A stretch of 64,000 nt of DNA from Sporomusa malonica (lineage in GTDB: Bacteria; Bacillota; Negativicutes; Sporomusales; Sporomusaceae): NCBI RefSeq assembly GCF_900176355.1, contig NZ_FWXI01000009.1, forward strand, positions 62,001-126,000. Direction: 5' to 3'. The position numbers and the translations under genes are program-made. The notes under the pieces were generated by a model. The model was not told where the DNA came from. It worked only from the letters and a program-made list of their open reading frames with translations, and searched no databases. Of this stretch, positions 26,541-35,270 are shown one piece after another. Positions within the stretch are counted from its first letter, which is position 1; each line of letters begins with the position of its first letter.

Positions 26541-26576
26541 ATTCCTGCAAATTTTGCATGCAAAATTTGCAGGAAT
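26541..26576 (-). terminator. 36-bp perfect palindrome: terminator, and possibly activator site
   Basis: The left arm ATTCCTGCAAATTTTGCA and its exact complement form an uninterrupted palindrome. Read on the minus strand it is followed by a T run, which fits termination 16 nt after the regulator stop. Its centre lies about 75 bp upstream of the -24 box of gltS, where sigma54 activators bind, so it may also be the enhancer of the neighbouring regulator. Confidence 0.8.
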
Positions 26577-26591
26577 GTAAAAATTGCACAA

Positions 26592-27956
26592 TTAGCGCAA
26601 TTCATATTCTTTTATTTTGTACCACAGTTTACGTTCACTAATCTTAAGTATGTGAGCCGTTTTGGCTTTATCGCCATGATAGTGATGAAGTGTTTTGGTT
26701 ATCACCTTTCGTTCGATTAAATCCAAATCCTCACCAATATAGATAGGTATCAGCCTGGTAGTATCAGTCTGGTTTAGCTCATCCATCCCGGAAGCTTGTA
26801 CTTCGACAGGTAAGTTAATGACCTGTAACATACCCTCTTCAGCAAATACCATGGCGCGCTCAATGATGTTTTCTAACTCTCGTACATTGCCTTTAAACTC
26901 ATATCGGCTCAGCACCTCCAGGAAGCCTGTTTCAATACCTTTAATCTGTTTGGCCATTTTTTTATTATATTTATTGACAAAATGCTCTGTCAGCAGCGGA
27001 ATATCTTCACGCCGCTGCCGCAGCGGCGGTAAATGGATCGTAACTACATTGAGGCGAAAGTATAAATCTTCCCGAAATTTTCCGTCTGCTACCATCTTCT
27101 TTAAATCACGATTAGTAGCACATATAATTCGTACATCAATTTTCCGCCTATAACCCGAACCTATCGGCGTTACCTCTTTCTCTTGAACAACACGCAGCAG
27201 CTTGGCTTGCAACTTTATATCCATCTCACCAATCTCATCCAGAAACAGCGTGCCTTTGTCTGCCAGCTCAAAAATCCCCTTTTTCCGTTGCACAGCACCA
27301 GTAAATGCGCCCTTTTCATGGCCAAAGAGTTCACTTTCTAATAGTTCTGCCGGAATAGCGGCACAGTTGAGCACCTCAAATGCCTCATGTTTACGCACAC
27401 TTAAATAGTGCAGGGCTTTGGCAACAAGCTCTTTGCCTGTACCGCTTTCCCCAGATATCAGCACATTGGAGTCAACATCTTTTACTCTGTCAATATCATG
27501 GAGGATTTGGCGCATGGGCGCCGAAGTACCGACCATACCTGCTATTTCATGGCGTTCGGTCAGTTTATCATTTAAATACTCCACTTTGGATCTCATGCCA
27601 ATATAATCTGAGGCATTAGTCAGCAGCATATCCAACTCGTCCATATTTATCGGCTTAGTCAGATAATAAAAAGCCCCTGCCTTAATGGCGGCTACTGATG
27701 ATTTTATACTGCCGTAAGCCGTCATGATAATAACAATAATACTGCTGTCAAATTCTTTAATCTGCGTTAATACTTCCATACCGTCGGCGCTGCCCAGCTT
27801 CAGGTCAAGCAGGACTATATTAAACTCCTGTTTGGCAATAGCAGCAAGCGCTTCTTGAGCAGAGCCTGCCGTCGACACCAGATATTTATCTTCCAAAGCA
27901 AATGTCAAAGAGGTACATATTGCTGGCTCATCATCAACAAGTAGTAGCTTATGCAT
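26592..27956 (-). CDS. Sigma54-dependent NtrC-family response regulator
   Basis: A 454-residue regulator with three domains. The receiver domain (about 1-120) has its Asp in VLLDLKLGS. The AAA+ domain has Walker [11 protein letters not shown], the sigma54-contact GAFTGA and Walker [13 protein letters not shown]. The C-terminus is a short helix-turn-helix ([19 protein letters not shown]). It overlaps the sensor gene by 8 nt. Its obvious target is the downstream gltS operon, which carries a -24/-12 promoter. Phosphorylation by the neighbouring kinase should trigger ATPase activity and open-complex formation. Confidence 0.94.
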   Translation of the reverse strand: MHKLLLVDDEPAICTSLTFALEDKYLVSTAGSAQEALAAIAKQEFNIVLLDLKLGSADGMEVLTQIKEFDSSIIVIIMTAYGSIKSSVAAIKAGAFYYLTKPINMDELDMLLTNASDYIGMRSKVEYLNDKLTERHEIAGMVGTSAPMRQILHDIDRVKDVDSNVLISGESGTGKELVAKALHYLSVRKHEAFEVLNCAAIPAELLESELFGHEKGAFTGAVQRKKGIFELADKGTLFLDEIGEMDIKLQAKLLRVVQEKEVTPIGSGYRRKIDVRIICATNRDLKKMVADGKFREDLYFRLNVVTIHLPPLRQRREDIPLLTEHFVNKYNKKMAKQIKGIETGFLEVLSRYEFKGNVRELENIIERAMVFAEEGMLQVINLPVEVQASGMDELNQTDTTRLIPIYIGEDLDLIERKVITKTLHHYHGDKAKTAHILKISERKLWYKIKEYELR

Positions 27957-29556
27957 TGGGGTTCTCCTCTGAACTAAACTTTAAGGTTACTTCAGTGCCA
28001 ATTTTTTCCTGGCTGTCAATCATTATATCTACTCCATTTTGTTTTGCCAGCTGATAACTGACAAATAAACCCAACCCTGTACCTCCTGTCTTTGTGGAAA
28101 AGAATGGTTCAAAAATGAATTTTAGGTTTTCCTGGGTTATCCCACTGCCATTATCTGAAATAATCATACACGGCTGACCATCTCTTCGCTCGCTGACAAT
28201 GGCCAGAACAGGATTGTCACGCCCCTCTAAGGCTTGAAAGGCATTGAGTAAAATATTGATCATGACCTGCTTCATTTGCTGGACATCGACAGCTATAGAA
28301 ATTTCTTCTCTCATATCAACCCGAAGGTTAATGCCTTGTTTAGCGATATTATCAGCAAAAAATACCATACTATTGTCAAGCAGCCGTTTGAGCGGAATCT
28401 GTTCCCGCTCCACCTTTCGCGGATTTGCGTAAGCAAGTAATTCATTAACAATTCCGTTAAGCCGTTCAATTTCCTGTGGTACGAACTGGCTTATCTTTTC
28501 CCGGAACAAAGGATTATCGTACTTAACTGGCAGTAATTCAACAAATGTCTTAATTGAGGTTAGTGGCGTACGGATTTCATGGGCTATACAGGCAACAAGT
28601 TTACCTAAAGCTTCCAGTTTATCTTTACGTTGAAGTTCTTCATTGATTTTTTCGATTTCTTTAGTACGTTTCTTAACTTCCCGCTGTAGATAAAGGTTGA
28701 TCTGTATAATGATTCCCCCTAAAACAACCAATATAATAACAGCAACCATAGCAATACTCAAATTGCGTTTATAATACTGAATCGGATAATCAATCTGCTC
28801 ACCAAACCACTTGGCATATATTCTATCGTATGTTCCGTTTTGCCTAATTTCTTTTAAGCCTTTATTAAAGACGGTAAGAATTGTGGCGCCATTCTTTACC
28901 GCCACGCAATAGCCTTCAGAATCTATGGCGCCACCTACGATTTTTATATAATCCTGCTTTTTAGTCCGCTGAAGGATATACTGCCCTGTTAGATTATTCC
29001 CAAAGGCGGCATCTACTTTTCCACTAAGCAGCAGTGCCATTGCCTCTTCTTGATTAGCAGTCAACACCAAATCTATCGGCTGATCTTTGAGTTGATAATA
29101 GCCAATAGCGTCTTTCTGTACGGCAACCTTATGGCCTGCGAGATCATTGATTGAAGCAATGGCCTGCATGTCCTTACGAACAAAGATGGCCAGTGAATTT
29201 ATCATGTACGCTTCGGAAAAGTCATATATCTTATCCCGCTCAGCATTATACTTCATTCCCCCCACAGCGTGAACCTCACCGCGTTCGAGGGCCTTAAGTG
29301 CATCAGCCCAGGGCATAGGGCGAAATTGAATTTCGTAGCCTGTACTAAGAGCCACCGCTTTTAACAAATCAACGTTAAACCCCCGGTACACCTGAATACC
29401 ATCAATAACATCAGTAAATTCATAAGGAGGAAAGTTCTCGTCACCTGCTACTATCAGAACCCGGCTTTCTGAGTTTTCTTCAGCAGTCGACGGCTGCACT
29501 CCCCCAAATATGAGGCTGCACAGCACAAAAACGGTTAACCATAGCTTGTAAATCAT
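27949..29556 (-). CDS. Sensor histidine kinase with periplasmic amino-acid-binding domain
   Basis: A 535-residue kinase. A signal/anchor segment (about 1-25) is followed by a family 3 solute-binding domain (about 30-250; FPPYEF, GFNVDLLKAVA, DFSEAYMINSLAIFV). A membrane helix lies at about 265-287, then a short coiled linker, HisKA with CIAHEIRTPLTSI, and HATPase_c with SDNGSGIT and GGTGLGLFVSYQLAKQ. Direct binding of a polar amino acid such as glutamate is likely given the gltS target, but the ligand is not proven. It lies first in a two-gene operon and overlaps the regulator. Confidence 0.93.
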   Translation of the reverse strand: MIYKLWLTVFVLCSLIFGGVQPSTAEENSESRVLIVAGDENFPPYEFTDVIDGIQVYRGFNVDLLKAVALSTGYEIQFRPMPWADALKALERGEVHAVGGMKYNAERDKIYDFSEAYMINSLAIFVRKDMQAIASINDLAGHKVAVQKDAIGYYQLKDQPIDLVLTANQEEAMALLLSGKVDAAFGNNLTGQYILQRTKKQDYIKIVGGAIDSEGYCVAVKNGATILTVFNKGLKEIRQNGTYDRIYAKWFGEQIDYPIQYYKRNLSIAMVAVIILVVLGGIIIQINLYLQREVKKRTKEIEKINEELQRKDKLEALGKLVACIAHEIRTPLTSIKTFVELLPVKYDNPLFREKISQFVPQEIERLNGIVNELLAYANPRKVEREQIPLKRLLDNSMVFFADNIAKQGINLRVDMREEISIAVDVQQMKQVMINILLNAFQALEGRDNPVLAIVSERRDGQPCMIISDNGSGITQENLKFIFEPFFSTKTGGTGLGLFVSYQLAKQNGVDIMIDSQEKIGTEVTLKFSSEENPNA

Positions 29557-29593
29557 ACGTCCTCCTGGTAAAAAGAGATGCGATTGCTATTGC

Positions 29594-29616
29594 ATTCGAC
29601 AAACATAGTGTCGAAT
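29594..29616. promoter_or_regulatory. Inverted repeat upstream of the sensor kinase
   Basis: Perfect 8-base arms ATTCGACA and TGTCGAAT separated by 7 nt, 38 nt upstream of the kinase start. The size and spacing suit a dimeric regulator operator. No T run follows on either strand, so it is not a terminator. The binding protein is unknown. Confidence 0.4.
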
Positions 29617-29670
29617 CCTGTACCTGTGTTCAGTAACCAGATTAACTTACAATTCCGATTGAAAAAACAA

Positions 29671-29705
29671 GATGTACTATGTCAGCAGATGGCTACATAG
29701 TACAT
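29671..29705 (-). terminator. Terminator of the molybdenum hydroxylase operon
   Basis: Perfect 12-base arms GATGTACTATGT and ACATAGTACATC. On the minus strand it is followed by TTGTTTTTTC. It lies 27 nt past the xdh large-subunit stop. Confidence 0.85.
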
Positions 29706-29731
29706 CTTCCTTGATTTGATTGTTGTTTCTG

Positions 29732-32014
29732 TTACAGCTGATTAGCTTGCCGCGCGGTAAGCATTGCCATAATTTTGTCCGGGGTAACCGGCAATATTGT
29801 AAGATTAGCATCAAGAGCATGGTTAATTGCATTTACTGTAGCTGCCGTAATTGGAATAGTCGCAATCTCACCTACGCTTTTGGCTCCATAAGGACCATAA
29901 TCTTCGCCCTCTTCAATTAAGATAACTCTGACAGGCGGCATATCCGGTGCATTAACAAGATGATACTTGCTAAAACTGCTGCCGCGGGCGACACCAGACT
30001 TGTTGTCGTAAGCAAGATCTTCAGTGATTGCCATCCCTAATCCCATTTGAACACCGCCATGAATCTGCCCTTCAACAAATCCCCGGTTAATGGCTTGACC
30101 GATATCATGCACTGCTACAACGTCCAACACTTTGACAAACCCAGTATAAGTATCTACAGCCACTTCTACAAAATTCACAGCATATGAACCGGGATTGGCC
30201 GGCGATTGATAGGTGATGGTACGAATAAGTTCGACCTGATTTTTTTGTTGAATCGCGGCCGCCATTTGACCATAGCTCATTTTTTTACCAGGCTCAAGGT
30301 TATTCCAGACTAGACCATCTTCGAGTAATAATTCCTCCACATTGCACTGAAGAACCTTAGCCGCTTCTCTGATAAACATGCTGCGCAGCTCCTCGGCAGC
30401 CTGCATAGCGTTTGCACCACAAACGTGAATTACCCGGCTAGCCTGGCAACCGATATCATACGGGCTGACATCGGTATCAGCTTCAGGAGCCTCAATCATA
30501 TCAAGCGGAATATCCAGAACCTCGGCTACAATCTGCTTCATGGCTGTTACCGTGCCATTACCCAAATCATGCAATCCGCCGTTGAGCATAACACTGCCGT
30601 CTTCCAGCATTCTAATCGTCATTGTACCAAATTCCTGGTATGCGCCGTAGTAGCCGTTTCCATGGGTGGCACAAGCCATCCCAACCCCTGTTTGCCATCG
30701 CCCCGTGCGTTTGGGCTGATTCCATTTTTCACTCCAGCCAAAAGCCTTGGCACCTTTAAGCACGCAATCGATAATCCTGGCGTTTCCCAGGTTGGGTCCA
30801 CCGGCCGGGTCGGCATCGTAGGGGTGAACTAAGTTTTTCAGACGAAATTCGACCGGATCGATTTTTAAACGCCTCGCCGCGTTTTCTAAATTGATTTCCG
30901 CAATTGTTTGGACTTGCGGAGAACCGTAGCCCCGCGCTGCGCCCGCTATGGCAGTATTGGTATGAACAGCTATGGCTCGATAGTGCTGAGCGGGAATGCG
31001 GTATAGCCTGAACAGCTTTTTGCCCATAGCGTAGCAAATGACGCGGCCATTTGAGGTATAAGCCCCTGTATCTACAATGTGTTTCATATCCCGCGCCAAG
31101 ATCTTGCCCTCAGGGCTTACCACCGTTTTTACATAACCAATAGTCTTTGTTCTGGTCCGGGTTGCAACAATACTTGCCGAACGGCCAAACTCTATTTTTA
31201 CCGGCCTGTTTAACTCTTTGGCAAAATAGGCGCAGTACGTTTCAAGTATGATCTCTTGCTTGCCGCCAAAAGACCCGCCGATGGAAGTTTTGATAATCCT
31301 AACCTTATGATACGGCAGTCCTAATACCTTGGCCACAATAAGGCGTACAGAATATACAATCTGACAGGGACTGTACACTGTCATTCTTCCCTTATGATCC
31401 GGCACCGCGATACAAACATGGTTTTCCATGGCCGCATGGTGAATTTTAGGCGTTTCCACCCGGTCTTCAATGACTAACCCCTCACCTTTTGCCAAAACTG
31501 CTGCAACATCACCGTAGCTAGCTTCCATTGTCAAAAACGGATTGCCGCTGTCATGGATAACCACATTTCCGCTGAGCGCCGCTTCCGGATCAATCACTAC
31601 CGGCAAAATATCATATTCTGCCTTGATCAGGTCTGCCGCTGCCTTAGCAGCCTCCTTGCTCTCTGCTACCACCGCCGCTACGGTATCACCAATATAGCGC
31701 ACTACCTCAGGAAAAAGCTCCTGATCTTCAATAGCATTCTGCCCGGCAAACCACATTTGAGAGTTAAATTTTGTTTTTGGCGCATTGTCATGCGTATATA
31801 TCTTTACAACGCCAGGCACAGCCATGGCCTCAGAAATGTCAATGTTCTTAATTCGACCGTGCGGAACTTCGCTAAATACCAGTTGAGCATAAAGCATCTC
31901 ATCCAAAATCATGTCACCAGTATACTTGATCTGTCCGTTTGCTTTAGCCGCGCCATCATCGATGGGTATTGACCTGCCAACATATTTAAAATCACGCGCA
32001 GGTTTAGTGTCCAT
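29732..32014 (-). CDS. Molybdenum hydroxylase, molybdopterin-binding subunit (xanthine dehydrogenase family)
   Basis: A 760-residue large subunit of the xanthine dehydrogenase family. It has the molybdopterin motif GGSFGGKQEIILE, the substrate-channel region AARGYGSPQ and the catalytic-Glu region PYGAKSVGEIATIP. It would hydroxylate an N-heterocycle, using water as oxygen donor. The ATG at 32014 follows AGGAGG by 7 nt. FAD and 2Fe-2S subunits are encoded directly upstream. The substrate (hypoxanthine/xanthine, nicotinate, or an imidazole intermediate of the neighbouring pathway) cannot be told from the sequence. Confidence 0.88.
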   Translation of the reverse strand: MDTKPARDFKYVGRSIPIDDGAAKANGQIKYTGDMILDEMLYAQLVFSEVPHGRIKNIDISEAMAVPGVVKIYTHDNAPKTKFNSQMWFAGQNAIEDQELFPEVVRYIGDTVAAVVAESKEAAKAAADLIKAEYDILPVVIDPEAALSGNVVIHDSGNPFLTMEASYGDVAAVLAKGEGLVIEDRVETPKIHHAAMENHVCIAVPDHKGRMTVYSPCQIVYSVRLIVAKVLGLPYHKVRIIKTSIGGSFGGKQEIILETYCAYFAKELNRPVKIEFGRSASIVATRTRTKTIGYVKTVVSPEGKILARDMKHIVDTGAYTSNGRVICYAMGKKLFRLYRIPAQHYRAIAVHTNTAIAGAARGYGSPQVQTIAEINLENAARRLKIDPVEFRLKNLVHPYDADPAGGPNLGNARIIDCVLKGAKAFGWSEKWNQPKRTGRWQTGVGMACATHGNGYYGAYQEFGTMTIRMLEDGSVMLNGGLHDLGNGTVTAMKQIVAEVLDIPLDMIEAPEADTDVSPYDIGCQASRVIHVCGANAMQAAEELRSMFIREAAKVLQCNVEELLLEDGLVWNNLEPGKKMSYGQMAAAIQQKNQVELIRTITYQSPANPGSYAVNFVEVAVDTYTGFVKVLDVVAVHDIGQAINRGFVEGQIHGGVQMGLGMAITEDLAYDNKSGVARGSSFSKYHLVNAPDMPPVRVILIEEGEDYGPYGAKSVGEIATIPITAATVNAINHALDANLTILPVTPDKIMAMLTARQANQL

Positions 32015-32041
32015 CTGGTCCCCTCCTGACAATATAAATAG

Positions 32042-32890
32042 TTAATGATTTTCGCAAGCGTCAAACAACAGTCCGGTTAAGTCATCGGCCAAGCCCCTCA
32101 CTGCTGCTTTTTTATAAGGATGTGAGGCCCGGCCCATTATGGCCTCATCCACAGTTTCAGCCAACAGCTGCGCCAAATCAGAGGCAAAGCACTCATCAAC
32201 TACTCGTTGACTAAAAAAATCCTGAACTTTGGCCGGACATACTGGCACTTTGCCCAGCGCTCCTAGAGCTGCCTTACCAGCAATAATCAGCCTTTTCTTC
32301 CTATCATAGCTAACTATGGCAGCCAAACTGATCTTAGCAATAGTCACCTGTGATCGGCTGCCTATTTTCACAAAACCACTGCTCGTCAAGTCCGGGGTCG
32401 GAATAACAATCTCCGTTATTAATTCTTTATCCTGAAGCCTGTTCAAGGCTTCTTCCAGTGTTAAAACGCGGGCGCCGTTCGGTCCGGCTGTATATATGAG
32501 GGCATTAAAGGCAGCAAGTACAGGCAGGCTGTCACCGGCAGGTGATGCGCTTGCAATATTGCCGCCAATTGTGGCCCGATTTCTTATCTGGACAGAGCCA
32601 ACCCTGCTGGCCGCCTGGGCCAAGGCGCAAACTTTTGTTTTAATAACCGGGCTGGCCGCAATAGAGGCAAAGGTGGTTCCGCTGCCAATCCTTATTTCCG
32701 TGCCAAGATCTTTAATGTATTTAAGATCGGCAACCTGCGAAAGATCGATCACCAATCCGGCATTTCTGCCGGTACCGTTATTGATAAAATCAGTACCGCC
32801 GCTGATAAATACAGTTTGGGCCGAAGTATGCGCCAGCGCCTGTAAAACATCTTCCAGCCGCGAAAACCCCGCAATTTTATTGCCGGTCAT
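32042..32890 (-). CDS. Molybdenum hydroxylase, FAD-binding subunit
   Basis: A 282-residue FAD subunit of the CoxM/XdhB type. It has the FAD-contact motif SGGTDFINNG near the N-terminus and the classic QIRNRATIGGNIASASPAGDSLP. It passes electrons from the iron-sulfur subunit to the final acceptor. The gene is 27 nt upstream of the large subunit and overlaps the 2Fe-2S subunit by 4 nt. GGAGG stands 9 nt before the ATG. Confidence 0.9.
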   Translation of the reverse strand: MTGNKIAGFSRLEDVLQALAHTSAQTVFISGGTDFINNGTGRNAGLVIDLSQVADLKYIKDLGTEIRIGSGTTFASIAASPVIKTKVCALAQAASRVGSVQIRNRATIGGNIASASPAGDSLPVLAAFNALIYTAGPNGARVLTLEEALNRLQDKELITEIVIPTPDLTSSGFVKIGSRSQVTIAKISLAAIVSYDRKKRLIIAGKAALGALGKVPVCPAKVQDFFSQRVVDECFASDLAQLLAETVDEAIMGRASHPYKKAAVRGLADDLTGLLFDACENH

Positions 32891-33363
32891 CTGTTTTGAC
32901 CTCCATTCAACGTGTCCGCAGCCATTTTAACGGCCTTGATAATATTGACATAGCCGGTACAACGGCACAGGTTGCCGGCAAGCGCTTCCCTAATTTCAGT
33001 TTCGGCCGGATTAGCATTTTTTAATAATAATGCCTTGGTACTCATAATCATTCCCGGCGTACAGTAGCCGCATTGTACGGCGCCGTTGTCGACAAAAGCC
33101 TGTTGCACAATATCAAGCTCGCCGTGAGGCGCCAGGCCTTCAATTGTCAGGATTTCGGCATTTCTGGCCTGATACGCCAGCACCATACAGGCATTAACAG
33201 CCTCTCCATTCATAATAACTGTACAAGCACCGCATTCGCCTTCGCCGCAGCCTTCTTTGGCACCGGCCAGTTTCAGCTTTAGCCGCAGCAGGTCAAGCAG
33301 CCTTTCTTGCGGTTCTATCTCTAACGTATGGTGCTTTCCGTTTACTGTAAGGTTAATTAGCAT
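32887..33363 (-). CDS. Molybdenum hydroxylase, [2Fe-2S] subunit
   Basis: A 158-residue iron-sulfur subunit with two 2Fe-2S clusters. The plant-type cluster motif is CGEGECGACTVIMNG...C and the second is QCGYCTPGM...LCRCTGYVNI. AGGAGGGAAGAA precedes the ATG. It is first in the three-gene operon. The separate small/medium/large subunits match anaerobic xanthine or nicotinate dehydrogenases. Confidence 0.92.
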   Translation of the reverse strand: MLINLTVNGKHHTLEIEPQERLLDLLRLKLKLAGAKEGCGEGECGACTVIMNGEAVNACMVLAYQARNAEILTIEGLAPHGELDIVQQAFVDNGAVQCGYCTPGMIMSTKALLLKNANPAETEIREALAGNLCRCTGYVNIIKAVKMAADTLNGGQNR

Positions 33364-33473
33364 TTCTTCCCTCCTATCAGATTATCGGGCATTTCTTTGC
33401 CGGAAATTTGCCGCCTTATCCGACAAGCGAAGTGCGCAGTTGGCTTATGCTATGTTTTACATAACATAAGGAG

Positions 33474-33501
33474 GGGAAGACTGTAGATATACAGGCTTCC
33501 C
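33474..33501. other. Hairpin after the BCCT transporter gene
   Basis: Arms GGGAAG/CTTCCC with inner CTGTA/TACAG and single mismatches. There is no clear T run. It lies 16 nt past the transporter stop and may act as a weak terminator or mRNA end. A second imperfect hairpin (CTTATG/CATAAG) lies at 33444-33470. Confidence 0.4.
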
Positions 33502-33516
33502 CGGGATACCGCCTGC

Positions 33517-35121
33517 TTAGTCTTCTTCTGTCACATCGTCACTGGATGCCTTTTGGGTAAAGAACACTTTGCATGCTGCGATAATTTGGAACAGGAATAC
33601 AAAGAGCACCAAAAATCCGCCTGCCGTTGCCAGCGCCTTAACGCCGTCAACACCCTGAGCGCCGCCGCCGAAGGCTGCCATGACCACAGCCACGGTACCG
33701 ATGATAATACCCCAAATGATCTTGATGAAGCCAGGAGGCTCGGTACCGATAGGAACGTCCTTCATGCACATGGAACCTACGTTTGTCAGGGTAGCGTCAG
33801 CCGCCGTAACAAAAGAAATGAAGATGATAATGATATTCACAGGAATAACGATGGCCCCAAGGCCGAAGGGCAGATGCTTGAGGAACTCCCACAGCGCCAT
33901 AACCGCGCCGCCCTCTTTGATAGCGCCCACCAGGTCGGCCGCGCCGGTCATCTGCATGTGCAGTGCGCTGTTGCCCCAGATACCGAACCATACCAGGCCG
34001 AACACCGAGGGAAGAATCCAGTTAACGACGAGAAATTCCCGGATGGTTCGCCCCCTGGCCATCATGGCCAGGAAGATGCCGGTTACTGGTGCATAAGCAA
34101 TCCAGCAGGCCCAGTCAAACAAGGTCCAGGAACGTGTGAGGGCTGCGCCGCCGATATCGATGGGATCCAAGCCCCACAGCCAAAAGTATTGCAGCCACTC
34201 GGCCAGGCCGGCGGTGCTGTTGCGCAATATGAACAGCAGGGGGCCGGTGAACAGCAGCAGGGCTAAAATGCCGTAGTAGAACCAGGCGTTGAGATTACCC
34301 AGCACCTTCAGGCCCTTATCCATGCCGATGTAAGATGAAAAGGTAAAGCTGGCAATTAACACCACGCCAATCATCACAAACAGCGCCAGGCTTTCCTGTA
34401 TGCCGTAGGTGCGCAGGCCGGTAACTACTAAAGTGATGCACATGGCAAGGCCGCCGCAGATGCCCACGCCCAGAGCCAGCATGGAAAGACAATCTACACA
34501 TGAGGACAAAGCACCCTTGGTGATCCGCTGGCCGAAAACAGGCTGAAGGGTGGCGGTAACATTAAGCTTTTGCTTTTTGTTAAAATACAGGTAGGCTACC
34601 AGTACGCCGCACAGGGCATAAATCGAATAGGGCATAAAAGTCCAGTTATAAAAGCTGCGCCCCATGGCAAATCGCGCCGCTTCGGCGGTAAAGGGCTTGA
34701 TGCCCAGCCCGTCCAGTTCGCCCCAGACATTGCCGTAATAGATCAGTGGCTCATTGACGCCCCAGGTGACAATGCCTGTGGCAACGCCACCGGTAAGGGT
34801 CATGGCAAACCAGGTCCAGAAGGGGTATTTGGGTTGGGCCTCCGCCCCGCCCAGCTTGATGTTGCCTACTTTTGAAAACGTGATAATGGCCACCAGAATG
34901 GTACTGCTCATTAGCACATACTGGTATAACCAGCCAAAGCTCTCCAAAGACCAGACAAAGAACGCCTGGGAGCTTTGGGTCAGCGCCTTGTTGTTCACAA
35001 TTCCGATGATTGCCGCCATGCCGAAGAGAATGATGCCTGGAATAAAAACGTCCTTGCGGACACCGTCCAAAAGGCCCTTACCGGAGTTTTTCTCTACCGG
35101 AGTATGGATTTGTGTACTCAT
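33517..35121 (-). CDS. BCCT-family transporter (betaine/carnitine/choline type)
   Basis: A 534-residue transporter with about twelve membrane segments. The family signature is clear in FDWACWIAYAPVTGIFLAMM followed by ARGRTIREF. The substrate-path region GGVATGIVTWGVNEPLIYY corresponds to the Gly-rich third helix. BCCT carriers take up trimethylammonium compounds such as betaine, carnitine, choline and ergothioneine-like betaines. The ATG follows AAAGGAAGG. Base composition is visibly more G+C-rich than the flanking genes. It lies between an MIO-less histidine-lyase homologue and the molybdenum hydroxylase, which suggests it imports the substrate of that lyase. Confidence 0.92.
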   Translation of the reverse strand: MSTQIHTPVEKNSGKGLLDGVRKDVFIPGIILFGMAAIIGIVNNKALTQSSQAFFVWSLESFGWLYQYVLMSSTILVAIITFSKVGNIKLGGAEAQPKYPFWTWFAMTLTGGVATGIVTWGVNEPLIYYGNVWGELDGLGIKPFTAEAARFAMGRSFYNWTFMPYSIYALCGVLVAYLYFNKKQKLNVTATLQPVFGQRITKGALSSCVDCLSMLALGVGICGGLAMCITLVVTGLRTYGIQESLALFVMIGVVLIASFTFSSYIGMDKGLKVLGNLNAWFYYGILALLLFTGPLLFILRNSTAGLAEWLQYFWLWGLDPIDIGGAALTRSWTLFDWACWIAYAPVTGIFLAMMARGRTIREFLVVNWILPSVFGLVWFGIWGNSALHMQMTGAADLVGAIKEGGAVMALWEFLKHLPFGLGAIVIPVNIIIIFISFVTAADATLTNVGSMCMKDVPIGTEPPGFIKIIWGIIIGTVAVVMAAFGGGAQGVDGVKALATAGGFLVLFVFLFQIIAACKVFFTQKASSDDVTEED

Positions 35122-35270
35122 AAGTTCTGCCTTCCTTTCGTGCGCACATTGTGCGATTCATATAGTTTCGATTAACCTCCTCATTTGATTTAGAAACATT
35201 AGCACAGACTTTGCGGGAGTTGTAGCTGCGTGTCCCTCCTTCCATGTTATCAGTCCCTATCCGGCAGTAT

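Noticed and set aside
33396..33416. Sigma54-like promoter upstream of the molybdenum hydroxylase operon
   Set aside because: GG and GC have the correct 10-nt spacing, but the -12 element reads CGGC instead of TTGC and the -24 element is imperfect, so chance is likely.
33553..34266. Long plus-strand open frame (237 codons) inside the BCCT gene
   Set aside because: It is antisense to a clear transporter, has a His/Gln-rich composition with no domain or ribosome site, and results from the G+C-rich codon use of the real gene.
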